DNA from: a virus
Virus record (IMG/VR): IMGVR_UViG_3300025121_000776
Location: 122,856-186,855 of that record
DNA length: 64,000 bases
Reading direction: 5' to 3' (one strand)
Part shown: positions 44,062 to 52,067 of the stretch, in pieces
Layout: each line of letters opens with the position of its first letter
Numbering within the stretch: the first letter of the stretch is position 1
Position numbers and translations under genes: made by a program
Notes under the pieces: generated by a model
The model's database searches: none
What the model was told of the DNA's origin: nothing
The model's input: only the letters and a program-made list of their open reading frames with translations

Positions 44062-45597
44062 ATGATTGTGAAAAAAATGACAACAGATGAATTTAAAAAT
44101 AAAGCAATTTTAATTCATGGAGATAAATACGATTATTCTAAAACAACTTATTTAAACGAAAGAACAAAATTAACTATTTCTTGTAAAAAACATGGAAATT
44201 TTTCTCAATTACCCAAGGGGCATTTAAGAGGATTTGGATGTCCAATTTGTTCTAATGTAGTAACAACTACGCAAGGTTTTATAGAACATTCAAATGAAAT
44301 CCACTCAAATAAATATGGATACTCAAAAACCGTTTTTATAGACTCAAGAACTAATGTAATTATAATTTGCAAAGAACATGGTGATTTTGTTCAAAAACCA
44401 AGAGTACACCTTTCTGGGTGTGGTTGTCAAAAGTGCGGAATTAATAAATCTGAAAGTATTCGTAAAAAAGCAATAGAAAAAAGAAAAATTACATTTGATA
44501 AATTTATTAATAGAGCTAATGATAAACACAATAATAAATATAAATATTATACAACTGATATTAAAAATATAAATCAGAAAATAAAAATAAACTGTTCTAT
44601 TCATGGAGACTTTAATCAAAAAATTAATGACCATCTCAATAATGGTTCTGGTTGTCCTAAGTGTTATAATGAAAGAAGAGGTAATTCTACAAGGAAAACA
44701 AATAGCCAATTCATAAAAGAAGCAAAAAAAGTTCATAAAAATAAATATAATTATGAAAAAACAATTTACCAAAGTGCTCATAAAAAAATAATAATAGTTT
44801 GTCCAATTCATGGTTTATTTTTTCAAACACCATCTAGACATTTACGAGGAGATGGATGCCCAAAATGCTGTTTTAAAAATGTTTCTTCTGAGCAATTTAT
44901 AAACAAAGCAAATAAAGTACACAAAAACAAATATAATTATTCTTTAGTAAATTATACTAATAATATTAATAAAGTAATAATAATTTGTCCTATTCATGGA
45001 GAATTTAAACAATCTCCAGCAGCTCATTTAAATAATCAAGGATGTGCTAAATGTGGTAAACAAAAAGGTATTGACAAAAAAAGAATTACATTTAATTCTT
45101 TTAAAATTCGTGGAACAAAAATTCACAATAATAAATATACCTATACTGAAAAATATATAAACTCACACAAAGATAAAGTAGAAATAAATTGTCCAATACA
45201 TGGTAATTTCGTGCAAAATGTAATGTCTCACCTACAAGGAGCTGGATGTCCATTTTGTAAGGCGTCAAAAGGAGAATTAAAAATTAAAGAATATTTTGAT
45301 AAAAATAAAATCAATTTTATTAAACAAAAAACATTTCAAAATTGCAAAAACATTAAAGTGCTCCCATTTGATTTTTATTTGCCAGACTATAATGTATGTA
45401 TAGAGTTTGATGGTATTCAACATTTTAAAATTATTGACTGTTGGGGCGGAGAAAAGAATTTATTAGAAACAAAAAATAGAGATTCCATTAAAACAGAATA
45501 CTGCAAACAAAATAATATTCCCCTACTTCGAATTAAGTATAATGAAAAGATAGAAGAAAAATTAGAGAACTTTTTAAAAGAACATAAAGTAATATAA
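44062..45597 (+). CDS. Homing-type endonuclease with six Cys-His repeats (511 aa)
   Basis: Six repeats of about 65 residues, each F...A...H-x-NKYxY...I-x-C-x2-HG-x-F-x-Q...HL...GCPxC, a zinc-ribbon series that would read DNA. The C-terminus (GELKIKEYFDKNKINFIKQ...LPFDFYLPDYNVCIEFDGIQHF...NKD-like...LLRIKYNE) is a PD-(D/E)xK/VSR-like nuclease domain. Such enzymes are typical free-standing homing endonucleases of phages. Confidence 0.8.
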   Translation: MIVKKMTTDEFKNKAILIHGDKYDYSKTTYLNERTKLTISCKKHGNFSQLPKGHLRGFGCPICSNVVTTTQGFIEHSNEIHSNKYGYSKTVFIDSRTNVIIICKEHGDFVQKPRVHLSGCGCQKCGINKSESIRKKAIEKRKITFDKFINRANDKHNNKYKYYTTDIKNINQKIKINCSIHGDFNQKINDHLNNGSGCPKCYNERRGNSTRKTNSQFIKEAKKVHKNKYNYEKTIYQSAHKKIIIVCPIHGLFFQTPSRHLRGDGCPKCCFKNVSSEQFINKANKVHKNKYNYSLVNYTNNINKVIIICPIHGEFKQSPAAHLNNQGCAKCGKQKGIDKKRITFNSFKIRGTKIHNNKYTYTEKYINSHKDKVEINCPIHGNFVQNVMSHLQGAGCPFCKASKGELKIKEYFDKNKINFIKQKTFQNCKNIKVLPFDFYLPDYNVCIEFDGIQHFKIIDCWGGEKNLLETKNRDSIKTEYCKQNNIPLLRIKYNEKIEEKLENFLKEHKVI

Positions 45598-45670
45598 GAA
45601 CCAAGGGGAAAAATTAAATTCCCCCTTTTTTTTTAAAGTTTCTTTATATGTTTAAATAAAGGATAAAAAC

Positions 45671-46156
45671 ATGGAACCTATAAAAATTTCAAAACGTGCA
45701 AGAATAGCAATCATCATTATTGCCTCTTTGCTTTTTTTCATAATGCTTGAATCTTGTACCAAGGAGCCATCAGCTCACGTGGACATAACCAGATTCCAAC
45801 AATCAAGTTATCCACATACGGGATACATTGATACATTAGGGGTGTTTCATGATTTTTATACAGATTCTTTAAATAATCCCCATAGTACCACAGTTAACAT
45901 TGGGGGGATTACATATCCAATTATTTCTCAGCCAGAATTTGGATTAATTGATTTACATTTTGAAATTTATAACAATGGATATTATACCATTGATGATTAT
46001 AAAATATTATTTACCGCTCTATTAGAAGATGGAACTTATGTTGAAGAAGAATATTGGGGCACCAACTTAAATGAAGTGGGTCATGGAGAAATGGATATTG
46101 AGACAGGGGGAAAGAGAGCCGTAGAAGTTGTAGTAACAAATTTAGATTTATATTAA
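45671..46156 (+). CDS. Predicted lipoprotein (161 aa)
   Basis: Basic N-terminus, hydrophobic stretch IAIIIIASLLFFIMLESC with a lipobox-like Cys, then a soluble beta-rich domain with immunoglobulin-like spacing (GLIDLHFEIYNNGYYTIDDYKILF). Promoter 45643. Envelope-located, function unknown. Confidence 0.65.
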   Translation: MEPIKISKRARIAIIIIASLLFFIMLESCTKEPSAHVDITRFQQSSYPHTGYIDTLGVFHDFYTDSLNNPHSTTVNIGGITYPIISQPEFGLIDLHFEIYNNGYYTIDDYKILFTALLEDGTYVEEEYWGTNLNEVGHGEMDIETGGKRAVEVVVTNLDLY

Positions 46157-46196
46157 TATTTTGAAACAAATATAAAAAGAAATTCGTATAAGAAAG

Positions 46197-46202
46197 AGGA
46201 GG
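46197..46202 (+). promoter_or_regulatory. Perfect Shine-Dalgarno AGGAGG
   Basis: AGGAGG 7 nt before ATG 46210. Almost no other gene of the window has one, and Bacteroidota rarely use them. Confidence 0.7.
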
Positions 46203-46209
46203 TGATGTT

Positions 46210-47118
46210 ATGAAGAGTACAAATTATAATAAAGTAAAAAAAGTAAACGTTTCCACAATAAAAACTGGAAATGCGAACTTTGATGATTTTTTAAGTAGCG
46301 GAGGGGGATTCGTTGTTGGAAGCGCTATTTTTCTTACAGGTACAGCAGGTGCAGGAAAAACCACCCTTTCAGTTGTTCTTCAGAAAATGCTCGCCAAATA
46401 TAAATCATCTTTATATTCAAGAGAAATGAGTTCGGCCAGTGTTATTGCACAAGTAAATAAAAGATATCCTGTTAAACATAATAATGCATTTATTGCTGAT
46501 GGGGATGATTGTAAACATATTGACGACTATATAAAAGAACTTGATGAAATTAAGCCAGCTGTTGTAATTATTGATTCATTACAAGTAATTGCTATGGTTG
46601 ATTGTGGAGATACCCCCAAAGAAGAATTTATGTTTAATGTAATTCAAAAATTAAGAAATTGGGCAGATAAAAATCACGCCGTCCTTATTGTAATCGGTCA
46701 CGTTAATAAAGATGGAAGTTTTGAGGGAAAAAATACAATTGAACATATGTTTGATGCACATCTGAGAATGATTTATGATGAGAAAGCTGATTCAAGAACA
46801 TTATCATGGACAAAAAATAGAAAAGGTCCATCAAGCAAAAAATTGTTTTATGAATTTGGCGATGGAGTTATGAATTTCTACACCCCACAGCAACATGAAA
46901 AAATAAAGAATAAAAAAGGATTTGAAGATTTTCTTACTTCAGCTGTGGTAGACTTCTTAAAGTCGTTGGATAAAACCGCTCCAAACTATAAAAAGTTTAA
47001 AACTGAAATATCGTCTTTGTGTGATGATATATTTGCAATGAATATATCCATTATCCAGAAGATTTCAAAGTATATCGCTTCTGTAAATGAAACTGCTGAA
47101 AAATATAATTTAAAATAA
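46210..47118 (+). CDS. RadA/RecA-like P-loop ATPase (302 aa)
   Basis: TGNANFDDFLSSGGGFVVGSAIFLTGTAGAGKTTLS is the RadA/KaiC-type start with Walker A GTAGAGKTT; VVIIDSLQV is Walker B; VLIVIGHVNKDG is the sensor strand, as in RadA (Sms). The zinc finger and Lon-like domain of RadA are missing and a helical tail replaces them. Likely ssDNA recombination or replication ATPase. Class 2 motif at 46185 is the probable promoter. Confidence 0.8.
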   Translation: MKSTNYNKVKKVNVSTIKTGNANFDDFLSSGGGFVVGSAIFLTGTAGAGKTTLSVVLQKMLAKYKSSLYSREMSSASVIAQVNKRYPVKHNNAFIADGDDCKHIDDYIKELDEIKPAVVIIDSLQVIAMVDCGDTPKEEFMFNVIQKLRNWADKNHAVLIVIGHVNKDGSFEGKNTIEHMFDAHLRMIYDEKADSRTLSWTKNRKGPSSKKLFYEFGDGVMNFYTPQQHEKIKNKKGFEDFLTSAVVDFLKSLDKTAPNYKKFKTEISSLCDDIFAMNISIIQKISKYIASVNETAEKYNLK

Positions 47119-47137
47119 TTATGACAAAAGAGGCCAA

Positions 47138-47166
47138 GGGGGAATTTTAATTCTCCTTTTTTTTTC
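47138..47166 (+). terminator. Terminator after RadA-like gene
   Basis: GGGGGAATT/AATTCTCC hairpin and nine T. Confidence 0.8.
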
Positions 47167-47199
47167 ATATTTACTGATAAATTAACCCCCAGTAAAAAT

Positions 47200-47433
47200 A
47201 TGAATGCAAAAGAAACCTTTAAAGAAATGTTGAGTCTTTGTTATGAAGAAGAAGATTTTATAGAATTACATAAAGAACTTGTATCGCTGGCAGCATCAAC
47301 AAAAAAAAGTAGAGACTATGAAAAAGGTATGGAAGACGTTCTTACAACAATCCCCCTCTTCTCAGATGGATTTCCTTCAGATGTTTTTTCAACCATTGAA
47401 AATTTATACCAGGAATTTATTGAAAATGAATAA
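47200..47433 (+). CDS. Small acidic helical protein (77 aa)
   Basis: MNAKETFKEMLSLCYEEEDFIELHKELVSLAAS..., helical. No recognised domain. Confidence 0.6.
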   Translation: MNAKETFKEMLSLCYEEEDFIELHKELVSLAASTKKSRDYEKGMEDVLTTIPLFSDGFPSDVFSTIENLYQEFIENE

Positions 47434-47450
47434 AAAAATTTGTACATTTG
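47420..47450 (+). promoter_or_regulatory. Bacteroidota promoter at leaderless start
   Basis: TTG (47420), 20 nt, TACATTTG (47443-47450). Transcription would begin at or within a few bases of the ATG at 47455, giving a leaderless mRNA. Confidence 0.55.
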
Positions 47451-47454
47451 TAGT

Positions 47455-48012
47455 ATGAAAAAAATTGGTTTTAGTTTTATCTCACAATTAATCTTTGGGC
47501 TTGCAGGAGCTGGCCTTATGATTGGGGGTGCTATTATGTCTGTAGCATCTTTTTTAACTTCAGAAATATCCTTGTTTCATGGCGTAGTTCTTATCTCATT
47601 GGGAATTATCATACTCTGTTGTGTTAAATTATATTTTACTTTTCTCGAAACAATAAATATAGCCGCAGATGGTATTGAAAAAATAACAAATGCTACAGAA
47701 AATTATAAAAGCAATAACGGTAGAATCTATCGCCCCCAAGATTATTTTGCAACACCAGATGTACATCATATCACCATTGATGAAAATACACCCCCAGATG
47801 AAATACAAAAAATAAAAGAAAATTTCCCAGATATTGCAGATAGCATTGACAATTTAGTCGGATTGGCAAAAAACATAAAACAAACAGAAAGCCCCCCACT
47901 TTATATAAAAATGATGTCTATGTCCCAACTTGAAAAAGAATTAAAAGAAGCTGTTGCCGCAGAAAATTACGAAAGAGCTACAGCTATAAGAAATGAAATA
48001 AAAAGCAGGTAA
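47455..48012 (+). CDS. Membrane protein with C-terminal UVR-like motif (185 aa)
   Basis: ATG 47455 (MKKIGFSFISQ) preferred over an upstream TTG that lies in the promoter. Two hydrophobic segments in the first 65 residues, a hydrophilic middle, and at the C-terminus LEKELKEAVAAENYERATAIRNEIK, the UVR motif of UvrB/UvrC and ClpC-type proteins. Confidence 0.7.
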   Translation: MKKIGFSFISQLIFGLAGAGLMIGGAIMSVASFLTSEISLFHGVVLISLGIIILCCVKLYFTFLETINIAADGIEKITNATENYKSNNGRIYRPQDYFATPDVHHITIDENTPPDEIQKIKENFPDIADSIDNLVGLAKNIKQTESPPLYIKMMSMSQLEKELKEAVAAENYERATAIRNEIKSR

Positions 48013-48037
48013 AATTGAAACTTTTTGTTTTTTATTT

Positions 48038-48049
48038 CGTATAATATAG
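48038..48049 (+). promoter_or_regulatory. Class 2 promoter motif for sRNA candidate
   Basis: CGTATAATATAG, with GAAACTTTTT upstream as at 5348. The downstream transcript has no gene before the terminator. Confidence 0.6.
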
Positions 48050-48051
48050 CC

Positions 48052-48148
48052 TCATACACTCATTTTAATTAAAGTGCTCTTAAATGCTTGGCTTTAATTA
48101 AAATATACAGAAATTCCCCAGAATGAAAGTTTTGGGGGATTTTACCCC
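48052..48148 (+). ncRNA. Candidate small RNA with 13-bp stem
   Basis: ATTTTAATTAAAG (48062-48074) pairs perfectly with CTTTAATTAAAAT (48092-48104), loop 17 nt. A terminator AATTCCCCA...TTGGGGGATTTT follows at 48112-48144. No ORF between the class 2 promoter and this terminator. Confidence 0.5.
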
Positions 48149-48188
48149 TTTTTTAAAAAAGTTTCTTTATATGTTTAAATAAAAAAAT

Positions 48189-48692
48189 ATGGAAGATATA
48201 ATCGTATTGTCAAAAGGTGAGTCTATAAAATTTCTGGATTATACAATAAAGAACAGCCTTAATAATGATGGTTTGGTTCTTTTTAAAGATTCTAAAGATG
48301 GAGGTAAACTTCATGAATGTCACTTGGGAAATTATGGAATAGGAACTCAAGAAAATATTGACTTTTGCAAAAAAGATGCCATTCTACATTTTATGATTGC
48401 AAGGCCAGATGTTTTTGCTGAGACATTGGTTCGCAAAATGAGAAAATTAAACAGCGGTTCAATGCATGAATTCTATGCTCTCAAAGAAGCTTGTTTTAAA
48501 GAAAGCATTGAGCTTCCCAAAGAAATTACAGCAAGCAATGATATGAATGCAATGATTTTATTTAAAGGCCAATCCCTCGCTGAAGAGCCTAAAAAAGAAG
48601 TGGTTTTATTTTCAGAAGATTATATAAAACAACTTGAACATAATTTTAATATTCTCGTAGATAATCTTAAAAAATTAAATAAAAATGAATAA
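48189..48692 (+). CDS. Hypothetical protein (167 aa)
   Basis: MEDIIVLSKGESIKFLDYTIKNSLNNDGLVLFKDSKDGGK..., alpha-beta, coiled C-terminus. Last + gene with an array promoter (48166). Overlaps the next gene by 8 nt. Confidence 0.65.
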   Translation: MEDIIVLSKGESIKFLDYTIKNSLNNDGLVLFKDSKDGGKLHECHLGNYGIGTQENIDFCKKDAILHFMIARPDVFAETLVRKMRKLNSGSMHEFYALKEACFKESIELPKEITASNDMNAMILFKGQSLAEEPKKEVVLFSEDYIKQLEHNFNILVDNLKKLNKNE

Positions 48693-48993
48693 GAAAAAAT
48701 TGTATCTTATCTTAACCTACACCTTTGCAGCTATCGGAATAATCTTGGTGATTATTTCTGATATTATTTCAAATCACACCCTATTCTTAATAGCCACTGG
48801 ATTTATAGCTTTTGAGTATTTCTTCTTTGCAGCAATGCTCTGGCAAATTGAAAAGCAACTCTATGAATGTATAGAATGTGGAACAAAATACCAATTACAT
48901 GAATTGATAATGTCTGATAATGGTTGGGACTACACATACAGTTGTAAAAACTGTGGAGATATTATGGAAAGTAATGGTAAGTATTATTGGTAA
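48685..48993 (+). CDS. Membrane protein with zinc ribbon (102 aa)
   Basis: Two transmembrane segments (LILTYTFAAIGIILVIISDII and LFLIATGFIAFEYFFFAAML) then CIECGTKYQ...SCKNCGD, a four-Cys ribbon on the cytoplasmic side. Confidence 0.7.
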   Translation: MNKKKLYLILTYTFAAIGIILVIISDIISNHTLFLIATGFIAFEYFFFAAMLWQIEKQLYECIECGTKYQLHELIMSDNGWDYTYSCKNCGDIMESNGKYYW

Positions 48994-48994
48994 A

Positions 48995-49477
48995 ATGAAG
49001 CAGGTCTCCAGAAAAACTAGAAATGGGGGAACCATCATTTCAGATTTTATCGCAGAGGATACCTCTCCCCATATAAAATCCCTGGGAGCTGCCATCCTTC
49101 TCCGTGAAGAATTGCGCCTCCAGGACGTAGATTTCCTTGCAGATGGGGGCTTAGCTATGTGGTTAGAGTTTCGTGAAATTTATCTTAAGAAAGTTCTGGC
49201 CAAAGAAGGAGATTTGGTCTGTGTCTATTGCGGAAAACCCCACCTGGAAATTGGGGGAAGAACCCCCGCAGAACTACAACTTAATAATAAGAATAAAAAT
49301 CTGGCCACCATTGACCATATTATTCCGCTATCAAGCGAGGGGGAAAAATATAATGAAGATAACCTCTGTGTCGCCTGTAAGAAATGTAATGGAAAAAAAG
49401 GAGCCAAATCTGTAACCGCTTTTATAGCCCCCAAAACTAAAGCAAAATATAGAATTCCCGTATATGCTTTTGTATAA
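48995..49477 (+). CDS. HNH endonuclease (160 aa)
   Basis: Zinc-binding CVYCGKP, catalytic TIDHIIPLSSEGEKYNEDNLCVACKKCNGKKG: the HNH core with its second CxxC. ATG 48995 (MKQVSRKTRNGG) follows the upstream stop by 1 nt. Typical of phage homing or packaging-associated nucleases; no packaging genes are near. Confidence 0.82.
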   Translation: MKQVSRKTRNGGTIISDFIAEDTSPHIKSLGAAILLREELRLQDVDFLADGGLAMWLEFREIYLKKVLAKEGDLVCVYCGKPHLEIGGRTPAELQLNNKNKNLATIDHIIPLSSEGEKYNEDNLCVACKKCNGKKGAKSVTAFIAPKTKAKYRIPVYAFV

Positions 49478-49574
49478 TTTAAAATATTTTATCTTAAAGT
49501 TGTAACCTTTTTAAATTTATTGCGTATAACTAAGAGAAAAGGTATTTAGCCATAAATACTGTTTTTATTTTATT

Positions 49575-49616
49575 AAGAAGCTCCAAGACTTGTCCCCCTG
49601 GAGCTTCTTCGTTTTT
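49575..49616 (+). terminator. Strong terminator
   Basis: 11-bp stem AAGAAGCTCCA/TGGAGCTTCTT with CGTTTTT after it. Confidence 0.85.
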
Positions 49617-49787
49617 GTGGCTCACTTATAGTTAATATATGAGCCAGAAACAAACAAACCTTGAGCTTATAACTAATATATTATCTATTTTCGTACACCT
49701 CTCCCCAAATCCCCCTGTGACTTTTTAAAATTTCAGTATTTGTTTTTTGTATAGATAAACGAATGTTTTTCGATTATCTGTACTTTT

Positions 49788-49816
49788 ATATAAAGAAACT
49801 TCTTGAAAAAAGGGGG
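49788..49816 (-). promoter_or_regulatory. Array-type promoter on the minus strand
   Basis: Minus strand: CCCCC (49816-49812), 17 nt ending TTTC, TTTATAT (49794-49788). Same spacing as the + copies, no minus gene follows for several hundred bases; a hairpin AGATA..CGA/TTCG..ATCT lies just downstream. Confidence 0.65.
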
Positions 49817-49870
49817 ATATTTTCAGTAACAAAAAAAGTAACTTCTCCCCAAAATTTACGTATAATATAG

Positions 49871-50056
49871 TTTAAGGGGAATTCCCCACAAACTTATTTT
49901 AAAAAATATTTTATAACATTAAACAAAAGTAATTATGAGATGGTAATTAAAGATTAAGTTTTTCATCAGCGAAAGCAGGCTCCCCCTGGATGAAGAAATT
50001 CTTTTGGTGGGGGCTTATCTGCATTCGTAATTATTGGGGGTGAAAAACCCCCCAGC
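49871..50056 (+). ncRNA. Candidate structured RNA in convergent region
   Basis: After the class 2 motif CGTATAATATAG (49859) comes a gene-free stretch with TTCATC/GATGAA (49962-49994), CCCCC/GGGGG (49982-50013) and GGGGGT/ACCCCC (50036-50053). Confidence 0.3.
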
Positions 50057-50763
50057 TAAACTATAACTTTTTTTATATAAAAAGTGACTAGTTTTTGAAA
50101 GGCAAGTTACGCCCCAGAAACTTTATATAAAATAGTATTAAAAATATATAATTTTAGAAAGGTTTTTGTAACCCCCTGGGATTACATCTGAGTAGAGTTA
50201 GAATGGGGGGAAAACTTATGCCCCACATCTTACCACCAGAAAATATTTATTTAATACTTTTGAATTTAAAAATACGTGTGCCACTGAAAAAATGTAATAG
50301 AAAATATAATAAGTTGTCTAAAATTTAAAAAAATAGGGGGTGAATAGGATGGAGACTGAGGGGCACACAAAATTCAAACCCTCCCGATTCGAAAAAATAA
50401 CCTTCATAGAAAAGCCATTTATTTCTAACTTTACATTTATCCCCCTCGCTAAAAATCAGTTAGTTGCATTTTTAAAAGACGAAAAAGTGGGACATTGTGG
50501 GATAAAGTAGGAGACTTTTTCATGCTCAAAAACGGGTAACTCTCCCCCCAATTAAATACGCAATATCTCCCCAGAAATACACCCTCATTTGCACCCCAAT
50601 TACTCCCTCAATTACTCCCTCATTTTTTGTAACAATTAAGGTATAAATAAATTTCATATTTTGTCGCATAAATCGCAAACATCTGCGACAGAAATTTTAC
50701 ACTTCTCCCTGAAAGTCTGCGGGATTAAATAGGATAGTTTAGCGGAGGGGGTCTGGCGGATTT

Positions 50764-51531
50764 TTATACATGGAAACTCTCCCCACAATCATACAATTTT
50801 AAAAGTGGTAATTCTCCCTTATTCCAATCTACTTTATCTCTTTTGACTACTTGGTTAATATAACTATCTAAAGGCTGTAGATTGGTGTAGTGATTCAGCC
50901 GTATAATATCTTCTAGTGTTTTGGCTGAAGCCATTGGAATTATATGGTCAATTTGCCAATGAATTTTTGGAGTTCCTGTATATGTTCCATGATTATTCCA
51001 ATTCATCCATTCTTCAAATTGATTTTCTATATACAGTTTAAATTCTTCAAAAGTACAACCAAGTATATTTTCTGTTCTCCCATTTTTTTTGTATCCCCTG
51101 TTTTTAAGTACCTGATATATTATACCTCTTATTTTATGTGTAATTTTATATAAGGGGTCAGATTTAAATTTTTGATTGCGTTTAAAATTCCTATCACTTT
51201 TATTTATTGGATGATTTATTCGATATTGTCTACTACATTCTTTTAATTTTTCTTTATTTTGCTCATTCCATTTTTTAGAACTTTTGTTTTCTTTTTCTTT
51301 ATTTTTTAAATACTCTTCTCTACGTTTTTCTTTATTGTATACAGGTTTATGTTTTTTTTGATATTCCTTTAACTTTTCTATATTATTTTCTCTCCACTTT
51401 TTCTTTTGCTCTTTATATTCGCCACTTCTACAATCTTTACAAATATATTGAAGTCCGTCTTTGTTTTTTTTATTTTTACCAAATTTTACAAGTGGTTTTG
51501 GAGTTTTACATTTACTACATATTTTTCCCAT
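50764..51531 (-). CDS. HNH homing endonuclease (255 aa)
   Basis: N-terminal zinc ribbon (CSKCKTPKPLVKFGKN...YICKDC) and a long basic coiled region; then LYIENQFEEWMNWNNHGTYTGTPKIHWQIDHIIPMASAKTLEDIIRLNHYTNLQPLD, the HNH signature of phage homing enzymes. Sits 1 nt downstream of an RHH gene. Confidence 0.82.
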   Translation of the reverse strand: MGKICSKCKTPKPLVKFGKNKKNKDGLQYICKDCRSGEYKEQKKKWRENNIEKLKEYQKKHKPVYNKEKRREEYLKNKEKENKSSKKWNEQNKEKLKECSRQYRINHPINKSDRNFKRNQKFKSDPLYKITHKIRGIIYQVLKNRGYKKNGRTENILGCTFEEFKLYIENQFEEWMNWNNHGTYTGTPKIHWQIDHIIPMASAKTLEDIIRLNHYTNLQPLDSYINQVVKRDKVDWNKGELPLLKLYDCGESFHV

Positions 51532-51532
51532 T

Positions 51533-51697
51533 TCAAACTCCTTTCTTATTAAGTTCGAAATGTTCCTTTAGGAGCCACTCAATAAGTTTAGACTTATTGG
51601 ATATACCAAACTCTTCAAAGTAATTGTAATTGGTCTTAGAGATTGTAATAGACAGTCTGTCTTTCTTTTTTTCTTGTACAACTTTCTTTCTTCCCAT
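51533..51697 (-). CDS. Ribbon-helix-helix protein, MGRKK type (54 aa)
   Basis: MGRKKVVQEKKKDRLSITISKTNYNYFEEFGISNKSKLIEWLLKEHFE, clearly related to the 43903 product, and in both places directly precedes an endonuclease. Likely repressor of that gene, by inference. Missed by length-limited callers. Confidence 0.7.
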   Translation of the reverse strand: MGRKKVVQEKKKDRLSITISKTNYNYFEEFGISNKSKLIEWLLKEHFELNKKGV

Positions 51698-51796
51698 AGC
51701 TTTATGATTTTTATGTTTATCATAAATAGGAAGAAAAAAATAAAAATCATATCAACATGAAAAATATATTTATATAGACCTTCGGTCTTGGGCTTT

Positions 51797-52066
51797 TTAT
51801 TCTTCTGGGGACTTTTCTTCTTTATGTAAAGAAGTGGGAGAATCTGAAATTAATCTCTTTGCAGTTTTTGATAAGATTTCATAATCTTTCCCTTCCATAG
51901 GAGTTCCCCCAAATGGACATGTGGAAACACTTTGAATTTTTACTTGTGGTGCAAAGTATTTTGTCAAGAGGTCATCAATTAACTTTGACTTGTTATAATG
52001 GCCATCCTCCAGTTTTTGTAAAATTTCTGGAGAAAGCGAGATTGTTATTGATTCCTGGGGTTCCAT
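51797..52066 (-). CDS. Ribbon-helix-helix protein (89 aa)
   Basis: SITISLSPEILQKLEDGHYNKSKLIDDLLTKYF equals the 43699 product in its DNA-binding part, then adds a C-terminal tail with a CPFGGTPMEGKDY motif. Second gene of an operon with 52068; probably binds the inverted repeat at 52309. Confidence 0.75.
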   Translation of the reverse strand: MEPQESITISLSPEILQKLEDGHYNKSKLIDDLLTKYFAPQVKIQSVSTCPFGGTPMEGKDYEILSKTAKRLISDSPTSLHKEEKSPEE

Positions 52067-52067
52067 T

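Larger units (their letters stand above)
16889..48172 (+). promoter_or_regulatory. Dispersed array of ~50 identical-design promoters (C-run, 17 nt, TTTATAT)
   Basis: Design: CCCC or CCCCC, T-rich 17 nt ending TTTC, then TTTATAT, commonly followed by GTTTATAACCAATAAA and an ATG. TTTATA boxes start at: 16910, 17659, 17831, 18231, 18526, 18810 (no C-run), 18913, 19300, 19665, 19913, 20156, 20441, 20832, 21202, 21481, 21844, 22121, 22778, 23174, 23562, 23911, 24305, 24988, 25383, 26039, 26529, 26793, 27429, 27623, 28331, 28621, 29115, 30689, 31033, 31361, 31711, 32674, 33197, 34132, 34982, 35509, 36312, 37244, 37656, 38126, 38758, 39678, 40570, 42497, 45643, 48166. Spacing is exactly 17 in 41 of these, 16-19 in the rest. 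In many cases the C- and T-run is also the 3' arm and tail of a GGGGA...TCCCC terminator of the gene before. A minus-strand copy lies at 49788. Recognition by the sigma factor at 42527 is inference. Confidence 0.85.
49478..50763. other. Gene-poor convergent region
   Basis: Lies between + genes on the left and minus genes on the right. Contains a strong terminator (49575), two promoter motifs on + (49523, 49859), one array-type promoter on minus (49788), hairpins, and many runs of 4-6 G or C. A 7-bp inverted repeat TGTCGCA/TGCGACA lies at 50662-50690. No convincing ORF. Confidence 0.6.

Noticed and set aside
16889-48172. CRISPR array
   Set aside because: The repeated unit is regularly oriented but intervals are gene-sized and coding, and no cas gene is present; it is a promoter.
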